A stretch of 64,000 nucleotides of DNA from Pachypanchax playfairii (taxonomy: Eukaryota; Chordata; Actinopteri; Cyprinodontiformes; Aplocheilidae), in assembly GCA_006937955.1 (NCBI GenBank), contig SSNP01000042.1, forward strand, positions 2,652,015 through 2,716,014. Reading direction: 5' to 3'. Made by a program: the position numbers and the translations under genes. Numbering within the stretch: the stretch's first letter is position 1; each line of letters begins with the position of its first letter. Positions 50,301-62,300 of this stretch are shown here, piece by piece. The notes under the pieces are model-generated. The model was not told the DNA's origin. It saw nothing but the letters and a program-made list of their open reading frames with translations, and did not search any database.

Positions 50301-53300
50301 GAATTAAGCCAAAAACCACTCTGGAGGTCTTTTAAATAAAGAAATAGCATCACAACATGGTTAAAAGCTCCAAAAAGTAGATTTTTCACGATACAGGACC
50401 TTTAAAAGGAATTGTTTGGTTAAAACTGAATACCGGAACTTTACAAAGTTTTCATGAAAAACAAAATAAAAGGAGCAAAATTTCCCCAAAAAATGTTTTT
50501 TACATTGTAATAGAGACAGAAAATCAAACAAAATCCCTGCAAATGATTATTTAAAGCATAATAACTACAGGCGGAGAGTTTGGGGTATAAAGAATATCAG
50601 TTAGTATTGTAATGAGATAAAGAATTAAATGTCATAATAAATACTGTCAGGATCTCACCTCTGTGTTATGTTACACCTGAGTCTGTATCCTTACCTGATG
50701 TGTGTGTTAGCATGGTTCTGCATCCGCGCTGCCTGGTTCATGGCCCTCAGCCAGGTGTTCATGTCCTCCTGGGTGTCTGCGCTGAAGTAATACGTCCGCA
50801 TCCCCGTGTGCTCCGCCTGCGAGCCAATCACAGAGCTCTGCTTGTAAATGTACGAGCGCATACCAGTGTGGCTGGCCTATTGGAAGAGAGGGGAGACTCG
50901 GTCAAGTGATGCTCAGAAATCACCATGGAGATAGTAGAGGTCAGAGAGACAGGGTGGCATCATGCTGTCCAGCTCCAGAAAGAACTTCAAACAGTAACAC
51001 AAGCACTGACCAACGCAGAGGAAGAATTACACAATACAAATACATGGATGGTAACACCAACAGTCCAACACAAGCAGCAACCTCCAACCAAAGAAAGAAA
51101 AGATACTCTGATATGATGGAAATCAAAACATGTAGAACGTCTAACCTAAATGTTCACAACCCTGTTTCTGCTAAAAACTAAAAGGAATGTGGGTCACCTG
51201 CTGCCCTTCGAGCTCGAGTTTAAATCTCAGATCATGGAGTTAAAGGTGATCAGTATCAAATCCTACAATTATGTTTCTCACTGCAAGATCTTACCCGTCA
51301 GTTAGAACTCTCTGCTTCTATCACACCAGATTCTACGTGACCTACAGCAGACAGATGAAAGACCTGACACCAAAATGCACAAGGTGAGAGATAAACATGT
51401 AAAAGTGCGTCCCTTTTTACAAACTAAAGTAAAAAATGTTGTTTTTTTTTTCCTTTTAATTAAAAGGTTGATGTTTACAAACAAAAAGCTGCACAGTGAA
51501 ACCCCGTCATGTGGACACCCCTCGGGAGAGGACAACCCTGTCCAGCGGACAGGTTTTGGGCTGACCAGGTGTTTTTACTACTTATATAACACCTTGCTGT
51601 TCTGGACAACAGACACTTTTTGTCCGCCCAAAATCAGTGAAAACCCACCCGGCCAGTGATCACCGGTCCCTCGGCCTCGGCACGCTAGTATTGATACACT
51701 CGGTTCAATCATGTGACCTAGTCATTCTTTAGTTTCATTCATAAAGTTTGTCAACATGATTTGTCTATTAAAAACGATGGTAGAAGTCGTTTAAGTAATT
51801 CTTGTTGCTTTAAATCTCACAAAAAGGGTTTTACAATGTCGATCAGTGGCGGCCGACCAATAGAGGGCGCTAGGGCGCCGCCCCACCACTTGCCACTCTC
51901 CACAAAAAAAAAAAAAAATGCTAATAAAATACTTCAAAATATACGGGTATATTTTTCGGATATAAATAGGATATATATTACATAGTTTGTGTGTTTAAAG
52001 TTATTTTATTCATCCATGCTGTCTATGGTCAGAGCCTACGGTTATTGGTCACGTGTTTCCTCCTCAGGGCGCAGAAATCTTTGCTCACAGACTCTCGCTT
52101 TAAGTTGGACATGCGCAGTTGTGTCTCTTCAATACAAACAGATAGGAGCTTCTCAGGCGCGGCCAGCCTGCCCAAAGCTGAGTGCAGCTGGATTTACACG
52201 TCACTGCCCTCGCGCCGTGATGTCACTGTCACCGTCGGTCACAAGGCGCGGCGGAGTGATTTCGAGTTTGTGCGGGAGATGGAGACGAACAAAGGAGAAC
52301 GAAGCAAAATGGAGATGGAGAAATTAAACAATTCTGTAAAATCGCTTAAAAAAATGTTCATTTGAGAGGAGAACATTTCAAGAGAAGCTTGAGGTGAAGC
52401 AGCTTGGACCTGATCAGCCGGACATCACCATTCGCCAGCAGTCCAAAGACAGAGGACGAGAGTATACTCGATCTTTTTCAAGGACCTGGTTCGAGAAAAA
52501 GGCTTGGCTAACTGGATGTAATGAAGCTAATGCTTTATTCTGCTTTTTCAAATGGCAGGATCAGACCCAGCTTGGAGTCAGATAGGTATGACTGATTTAA
52601 AGCACTTTTCAGAAAAAGCAAAGAAGCATGAACAAACTGGGATCCACATGCAAAATGCTATACGGTTAGCCATGCTTGGGAAAACGAATTTGGGAAAAGC
52701 AATTTTTTTATGATTATTTTGTGAGCTATAGCCCCCCCTGGATAAAATGACACCAGCCGCCACTGATGTTGATCATTCATAGACTGACAAATATTAGATC
52801 TTCCCTTTTTTGGATGTGACATTCAGGTTCGTTAAGACAAGAGGCCGTTCAACACAAATTATCATATGACTTTCAACAGTTTCAGCGTGATGCCAGTTTC
52901 TCCCCTGCTTAAAAAATGTAAATGTTGGTCATGAGTATTTTTATAATAAACAAAAAAACACAAAACTGACACGTATTCATTAAATTTAATTCAAAGTTGA
53001 GACATATTCAGAAGGAGATTTGACCAGGCGCTAGTTCATAAAATAAGCTGATGTACTGAGGAAATGTCCTAGATGACAGGACACCTGGACACCCTACCCC
53101 TCTGGGGTGGACACCCCACCATAACGGACAAAACGTCTCTGGTCCTGTCAGTGTCCACTATAACGAGGTTTCACTGTATGTTAATAACCTAATGTACCGC
53201 ACCTGGTATGATATAAGTATCATGTTCATATACAATACTTATACCTACGGTGGATATGTCTTCATATGGATGTTAAAAAATGCTTTTAGTTGTAATTTTT

Positions 53301-56300
53301 ATTAACAATAAATAAAGTTACTAAGAATAATCACGTTTTTGCAACTTATTTAAGAATATTTAACAAAAATCAGTTGGTTATTTGGGGAAGTAAAAATCCT
53401 TCAGCCATATTTTTTAACTACATCATGATTCTTCTTCCGCCTCTCGTTGTGAACAGTCACTTTTCCAGCTGCTCCCTTATCTTTGTCCTCCCCCACTGTT
53501 CCTGCTTTTTTTTTCGTCTCTGTGTTTCTCTGTACTGGCTGCTGCAAATTGAAAATTAGAAAAATGGATCTGGTTTTGTGGTCACTGAACGCATTGGACA
53601 AAGTTTTTTCAAACTTAAGGCTGAAAAAGGGGGAGCCGTCATGCCCGGAGTCGACCCTCCCGCCTGGGTTTACCATGGATTCCTGGGGTGAGTGGAAGAT
53701 GGTATGCCTGTCTGTTCTGGCTGTCGAAGATGTGGAGGATGTCTACATATTTGGATTATTGATCGTGGGGTACCTGCTGATCGGCGTTGGTGGTTACCTG
53801 ATGTACAGTGGGGCAAAAAAGTATTTAGTCAGCCACCAATTGTGTAAGTTCTCCCACTTAAAAAGATCAGAGAGGCCTGTAATTTTCATCATAGGTATAC
53901 CTCAACTATGAGAGACAAAATGAGGAAAAAAAATCCAGAAAATCACATTGTCTGATTTTTAAAGAATTTATTTGCAAATTATGGTGGAAAATAAGTATTT
54001 GGTCAATAACAAAAGTTAATCTCAATACTTTGTTATATAGCCTTTGTTGGCAATGACAGAGGTCAAACGTTTTCTGTAAGTCTTCACAAGGTTTTCACAC
54101 ACTGTTGCTGGTATTTTGGTCCATTCCTCCATGCAGATCTCCTCTAGAGCAGTGATGTTTTGGGGCTGACGCTGGGCAACACGGACTTTCAACTCCCTCC
54201 AGAGATTTTCTATGGGGTTGAGATCTGGAGACTGGCTAGGCCACTCCAGGACCTTGAAATGCTTCTTACGAAGCCACTCCTTCGTTGCCCGTGCGGTGTG
54301 TTTGGGATCATTGTCATGCTGAAAGACCCAGCCACGTCTCATTTTCAATGCCCTTGCTGATGGAAGGAGGTTTTCACTCAAAATCTTACGATACATGGCC
54401 CCATTCATTCTTTCCTTTACACGGATCAGTCGTCCTGGTCCCCTTGCAGAAAAACAGCCCCAAAGCATGATGTTTCCACCCCCATGCTTTACAGTAGATA
54501 TGGTGTTCTTTGGATCCAACTCAGCATTCTTTCCCCTCCAAACACGACAAGTTGAGTTTCTACCAAAAAGTTCTATTTTGGTTTCATCTGACCATATGAT
54601 GTTCTCCCAATCCTCTTCTGGATCATCCAAATGCTCTCTAGCAAACCGCAGACGGGCCTGGATGTGTCCTGGCTTCAGCAGGGGGACACGTCTGGCACTG
54701 CAGGATTTGAGTCCCTGGCGGCGTAGTGTGTTACTGATGGTAGCCTTTGTTACTTTGGTCCCAGCTCTCTGCAGGTCATTCACTAGGTCCCTCCGTGTGG
54801 TTCTGGGATTTTTGCTCACCGTTCTTGTGATCATTTTGACCCCACGGGGTGAGATCTTGCGTGGAGCCCCAGATCGAGGGAGATTATCAGTGGTCTTGTA
54901 TGTCTTCCATTTTCTAATAATTGCTCCCACAGTTGATTTCTTCACACCAAGCTGCTTACCTATTGCAGATTCAGTCTTCCCAGCCTGGTGAAGGTCTACA
55001 ATTTTGTTTCTGGTGTCCTTTGACAGCTCTTTGGTCTTGGCCATAGTGGAGTTTGGAGCGTGACTGTTTGAGGTTGTGGACAGGTGTCTTTTATACTGAT
55101 AACGAGTTCACACAGGTGCCATTAATACAGGTAACGAGTGGAGGACCGAGGAGCCTCTTAAAGAAGTTACAGGTCTGTGAAAGCCAGAAATCTTACTTGT
55201 TTGTAGGTGACCAAATATTTATTTTCCACCATAATTTGCAAATAAATTCTTTAAAAATCAGACAATGTGATTTTCTGGATTTTTTTTCCTCATTTTGTCT
55301 CTCATAGTTGAGGTATACCTATGATGAAAATTACAGGCCTCTCTGATCTTTTTAAGTGGGAGAACTTACACAATTGGTGGCTGACTAAATACTTTTTTGC
55401 CCCACTGTATCTACAAATTCTAAAGCTATGGTTTGGATGGGCCGCATCTGGCAACACTTGGACTAAAAGATTCGGAGATCTGGATCGCAAACTGGATGCG
55501 GTCTCGGTGCAGTACCCCGACCAGCTGGCTGTGATACTCGAACGGGACCGGGAGGTCCAGGTGCGGGATCGTAAGCTGGCTGATGGGGTCCTGGAGCTGA
55601 ACCGTAAACTGGGTGCGCTGCTGGATCTCACTGGAAGGATTGGTGCCACCTTGGAGAAGTTGCAGTTTCGGCTCGGAGTGGAGAAGTGATTGATTGATTA
55701 TTGGTACTATGCAATTTGGCCTAATTAGGATAATTCGGACATTTTTCCACAATAGTGCACCATATGGACAATGAGAAGCTGTTGCAATTCTTCAGCTTCG
55801 ACTTAATCTCTGTTATCTCATTTCGGCTGGCCTCAAGGCCAAAACACTAAATTCCTCCTGGAGCAGTGAGCACCGAGACGTACAGCCCCCTCCTTACCCG
55901 TGTTCACAGGGCGCCAAAGACTGTGGAAGACATAACATCTGCGTTGTCCCAGAGACGGTGTCCTTGATAACTGTCCTCACACAACCACATACACTGATTA
56001 CATTCACACACACCCCCCCCCGCTGGAGGTTGTTATTGCTTATATAGAGCGCCCCTCTTGTTGGGGAACTGGGTGTAGGGAACCTTTTTTCCTCCTCCCT
56101 CTGACCTTACGTGGTCTTATTCATATTTTTTCCTAGCACACAGGCTGATGCGTGCTTATGTATATGTATGTATGTATTTGTATGTATTCTCCTGTGTGAT
56201 CTTGGCTGGCCTGAACGACGTGCGCCGGGTATACTGTGACCCTTGGCAGCCTGGAGAGTGAAGGCCAAGCTGTTCTCTGTATCTCCAGTTGAATTTCCCT

Positions 56301-59300
56301 GGGATAAATAAAGTATCTTTCATTTCATTTTCATTTCATGATGCAGAAAGACTCTTTAGATCCAAACAGCAAATGATGTAACTAGTTGGCAAACCGACTT
56401 GATTTTACCACGTAGATAAAAGATGTTTCTACCAGACGTTTCACACACTTATCTGTAAATAAATGCTGTTGCTGCACCTCGTTGAGCAGATTTAAACAAC
56501 AGCTCTGCCGTCATCTTCATTGCTAATATATAATAAAGTAGTGTTTCTCCCCGTTGACTCAGTGGACACAAAAGGTTATGTATTACAGCTTAGAGCTCAC
56601 AGCTATCTCCTCCATTTTCCACAGTCCATCTTCTTGTATTGCAGTAAAACCACGAGGGGTAGAGTACATTGAAAAGTCTGTTCTGTTAGTGTGGGTGGAA
56701 ACAGCACAGTACATGCAGTGCTGCAGAGAGGGAGACGGGTTTCAGTTAAAGTTACTGTTCTTCATTAAAAATCAGCTTGTTGTTCATAAATCTGTGGAGG
56801 CTGTAACTCAGTTTCACTCAAAGGTTCAAAGGTCAGAGAGAACCAAGAAGCTTATCATTAAAACAATAATAATTGATTCTGTATTTAAAAGACTCCTGCT
56901 ACAGATCTCAACATGATACCAGGGTCATGGAATGTCTCAGCTAGACTAAGCTGTTCCTAAACACACCATCAAACAAGCCAACCAGCCTGAAATGCAAAGA
57001 AAAGTATATCAGTAGCATCTGCTCTTTAATTAAAAGCCTCTGAGGGTTGGACGACCCTAATAAAGATGTCCTTGTTGTGATGGTGGAGTTATCAGATCTC
57101 CTTTGAAAGTGAGCAGCACTCCACCGAGCACAGCTTTATAAATAATCCACTTTTCCTTCTCCTTCCTTCCTTCCTTTAGTAGTTGAGACTGGCAGACAAA
57201 AGAAAGCAGCCACTCCACAACAGATGCATGTAAATGAAATGTAATTAAACACTAAATCTCTCCAAACCTAATTTCTTCTCTGAATAATGAATGCAGACAG
57301 GATACAGAGAGCAAACAGGGGCCTGTGTTGGGATCCACGCTAGCAAACATCTCTCTCATGTCTTCACTTGGTTTGTGCTTCAGCAGCTTGGCTGTCTCTT
57401 CTGCAGCCCCATTCAGTGAAAAGTTTACACCCACGTTAGCAGTTTAATGTACACAGTAATCATGTTCATGGATAAAACAGATTGTCACCCCTGCTGTTCG
57501 ATCTGTCTTACTATAAACTGTGAATAAACATGAATGGAAGACAAACAGCACCTCCCATCTGATGCTCTGCCGTCTGGATGCTCAAACATGTTCAGCTCTA
57601 CTGATAAAAATCCACATTTAAAACATGGAAGTTTCTGACTCAGTGTGTTGAAGCCTGTGCTTGACCCTGACGCTGCTGAATATTTAAAGATCTGACTGCA
57701 CCGCTTGCCTGACTCAACCAGGACTCTGGCACACATATAGATGTTCAGGTAGATGAGATGAAGGATGGAGTCAGACACTCAGACTGAGTGGGAGGGACTC
57801 CAGGCTAACAGAAGCAAATGCCTTATAGATCTGAGATTCATTCAAATGTGGTGATGTTTGGTCAATGTTTATTGTTTTAATAACAATTCTTCATTTTGCA
57901 TAAACTGGTTTTATACTGATTTTATATCTGACCTCCTCATCAAGATCTATGAATGTCTCTCCGTCTGGCCCCTCCCCTGATGCTAGCTGTCCATGGGAGA
58001 CCCTACCGGAAGCTAACGCTGCAGACAACAACCCTTCATCAAGACCCTGCAGAATCCCTCCATGTTCAGAATGATCCCGTGTGAAAACGCCTCACAGATA
58101 GAGATACAACGATACCACTTTTTTTAAACTGATACTGATCCTTGGATCTGAGTACTGGCTGATACAGAGTACTAATGCTGATACTTCTACCACACAAAAA
58201 AAATGCAATGAATTGGAAGACAAGTTTTATTTTTTCTCTGCTTGTTATGACAAATGATGGTGAACTTGATCAAAAAAATATTAAGAAAAATGACAACAAA
58301 ATTAAAAATTTATGTGAAAAATAAATATTTTCTGTGAAATTATTGCAGAATTTCTACATTTCAAAGTATCAATTCACTAACCAATACCAGCACATTACAT
58401 GATACCAGTATCAAGTACTTACAGACCCCATTTTGGTGCATCTTTTCAACTATATATGTACTTATAAGTTGTTTCAGCACTTATTCAATGTTAATTACAA
58501 CCATTTTTACTACATTTGTGATATCTGAAATAATTTTGGCATTCTGTTGAAACAGATGAAAAGCACCAGAATGAAGTGAACTTAGAACTCAGTCAGCAAG
58601 AAACTTCTAATCCTGAGAGGTCTGATGTGTCTAGAAATACCTGAAATGTCTGGATGAAAGTTAAACAGTATCATCAGGAAACAGCTGTCCAAACACACCT
58701 CTTCACTCAACATCAGCACTTTGACAGATGGGCTCCTCTCAGCCTGATGAGAGACTGAGCTGTTAGTCACATGACAAGCGGCTTTTGTTGAACACGAGAG
58801 TCAAACATCGATGATTTTACTAGAATGAGTTGAATAAACAGGAATTTTACAACAAAAACTTTTACTAGCTACAGCAAACTGACGCTTTTCCTTCCACATC
58901 GGCCTGAAATCCGACTCTGATGGAGGTTTATAAAAAAGAATAAACAAAAACAGAGACAGCTAAACTTTGAAACTAGACCAGACATGTTCCTAAGCTTTAT
59001 AAGGACCTTAAAATTGGTATCAAATTTATTCATATCCAAACTCGCTGAGTTCATTTCAACACAAACAACCGACAGATATAAAAGTGAGACTCTGAGCGTC
59101 CCTTTAACAGGAATGTTGAGAGGCTTATTCAGCTCTGAGTGCATGACCAACACACCTCCACACTGAAACCACACACCGCTCCATTAATCTCTGCTGTTTG
59201 GGTTTTTTGGGTGTTTAAGGGTGTTTTTATTATGAATCTTTATAGACCAAAGTCTGAAAAACCTCTCTGTTCTCACGGTTTCACTGCTATCAGGTCTGTC

Positions 59301-62300
59301 CTCCATTCCAATGTTTCCTTTCATTATTCTTGCTTTATATTTTCCACACTGAATCACTTCCTGTCCTTTTTCTCTGTTCTTCCTCTCTCAGCCTGAAAAT
59401 ATCACTCACTTCTCACAGTTTGACAGTCACAAAGACTTGCTGTCCAATCCAGTGCTGTGGACAACCTGGGACAGACCACAGGAACTATTTAAAGAGTCAT
59501 TGTGCTCATACAGATAAGCCTGAGCTGCCAGAGAACCACAAAGCTCCTGATAAGGTAGAAACTCCATTTACAGTGAAAAACTCCCGTATGAACATCATTA
59601 TTTTACTGGTTTTAGGAAACAGAATCCTGGTTTAAGGCTTAAGAGAGAAAATAGGTCAGTTTATTTAAAGAGGCCATTTCATACAAATTTCAGGACTTTG
59701 TGGTTATTTATTAAGTATTATCCAGTAATATGAAACATTTTATATCTAAAAAACATCAGCATCGAGCAGCATCTCATTCTTATTCATTATTCAAATTTGC
59801 TGGACTCTGATTGGCTAACAAACTAGCCTATGAGAGCAAGGTATACTGTTTCCTGCCCTGTGCATGGTAACGTCAAACATTCTATCTTCCTGTTTGCTAC
59901 GTCAAATGCTAACAGCTTTTAGCCAGCAGCATGCTAGGCGTGGTTTCAACTGCAGGAGCTGATGAATACTAATGAACAAAGGAGTTGTGATGAAACAGAT
60001 ACAGACCGTTAGAACTCAGGAGAACTCGGGTTTTATCACCACCTGCGTAGTTTAAGAGATTAAAACTGAAAGAGAAGTTGTTGATCTGTTTTTACCCACT
60101 ATGAAGGTAAGAACACCTGTGGAGCTAAAACATTCAACAGAAACCTCAGAAACACTGTTTTTAATGGAAGGGACTCTTTAAAGCTGCTTCACTTTGGATA
60201 ACAACATCACTACACTGTCTGTGACCTGTTGGAACTTTGCAGCATCCCAGTAATTTGGAAAACCTCCTTCAGTGTGAGGAAGTCATGGTGCTGCTGGTCT
60301 GCATACTTACCAAACTGATTTGTTCTTGTTATTTTCCATGTCCTCAAGCTGTTTATCAGCAGCACAAAGATTCTTACAGGTAGACACACAACAGCACCAC
60401 GTTCTGTACATGCTCAAATCCATTCAGCTCCTCATGCACTGAGTAACCCAGTATTCTTAATACACAGCTGAAGACCAACAGTCATACAGGATCATACAGG
60501 ATCAGCATCCAGTATGAAGGCAGCTTAAGTTGCTTTGGAAAAATACAAATATTAATGGTCTGAAACTAGCCTCCTACAGCTTTAAAATATTTACTGTTTC
60601 CACTTTATATCAGACTGAACAAGTTCCAAACAGAAAAAAAAACTGCATGCCAATCAAGCAAATCTGAGGGATGAAGGAGACAGTGATCAGGGCGCAACAG
60701 GAACCCCAAGACCAGATAAGGTAAGTCCAGCAATCCGTAATGCAAAAACAACAAGGCAAGGAGAAAGATGGAGAAAACAAGACAAGGGGAATAAAATAAT
60801 AAGAAATAGAACACTGACAGAATAATAAAACATTTCCACCAAAACAACACGCTGTTCCAAAGACATGCATCAAAAATCAAAGGAATATACACAGCTGCTG
60901 TATATTCTCCCATGTTCAAGCAACACCGACAGCCAACAACAGTAATATAAGGTTTACATTTAGCAAAGCACGAGATCAATATAGTACCTATTGTTTGGGA
61001 GGACTTTCACTGGATGGTGCAACACACTCACAGGGAGGGAAGTCCCAGTCAGGCAGCCAGCCAATGGGAACAGGAGAGGGAAGAGGACTCGGTAAATAGG
61101 TGGGAAGGAAAGGACGTGGGGTGTGAGGTTGAAGGTTTAATTCCCAGCTGACTGCTGGTTATGGATACAGACCTGTTGAGACCTGGACATTGTTTTTCAT
61201 CTAAAGTTTGTTTATGTCAAACATCTTAGAGAAGTTCACTGCAGACAAACTGAAAAACAGCTTTTCACTGACTTATTTTATTTATTTAATGTTGTAACCA
61301 TGGACGAAATTTTGATTTCAGAGGTGGGGGGGACAGAAGTGTTTTTCATAAAACTAATCTTTCAGCTTACTGTGTCCTCCATTGTTTCTTTTAGTTTTCT
61401 ATTGCTACTTTTAAGCCCAATTTTCCTTGGTTTGACTGGTTGTAAAGCATGTAGCCAAACATTATCACCCAATTCTGTGTTTTACCTGAGTCAACATCAC
61501 ACCAACTTAGTAACAATTTTGCCTATTTATGGAATATTATCATTTAATTAGCACCACCTACTGGTGGGCAAGTCAAACTGGCATTACATTTGGGAAGAAA
61601 AGGTGTTGAAGGACGGCTGGAACACATTTCTTTGAGTAACTTACAGTTTGACTTCTAAAAAAGTCTCTTATGTCGCCTTTTTTTCTCTTTGACATCATAA
61701 ACCCAAACGCCGGCCAAACGACAGTTGCACAGCACTCCTGACTGCAGGTTAGCTCGCCACCACACCGGTCTGTCTGTCTGCAGTGTGCAAACAGGCAAGG
61801 GGGAGTGACAGCAGAAACAGCCAATCACACAAGAGGAACTGGTAGGCGGGCTAAACTAGGGGAGACGGGCTTCAGCTTGAGCGGCCGTTTTCTGCTTGGT
61901 CCTAGTGCTCAACCCATCTCTGTTTAATGTAGCGAAACATTGTTTTTGGACAGTTGCAGAGTACAAGGGACCAAAACGGCCTTTTGAAAAAGTGCAGGGG
62001 ACATGTCCCCTGTGTCCCCCCCTAAAACTACGTCCATGGTTGTAACTAATAGTGATTTCACTCGGGTTTATACCTGCACATCACTGCAGGTGGGGAGGAA
62101 ATGAAACTCATAGAGGCCAAATTCATGAATTTAAACTGCTTTTAGGTTGTTCAATGAAATTAAGAAAAAAAACAGACATTTGAAAAATAGATGCAGGTTT
62201 TAGGTCAAATTATAGCTTTCATTTATTAAGTAGCTCACAGTTAACATGAAACAGACGGTCTCATGCTGATTGGTGCAGATTTAACCAGTTTCAGGAAGAT

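Noticed and set aside
51761..52365. Cellular gene in the frames of 74-124 codons
   Set aside because: They fall within the nested hAT/Tigger elements, and the only recognisable part is a hAT zinc-finger scrap.
54395..54991. 198-codon + strand frame
   Set aside because: It is the antisense of the Tc1 transposase.
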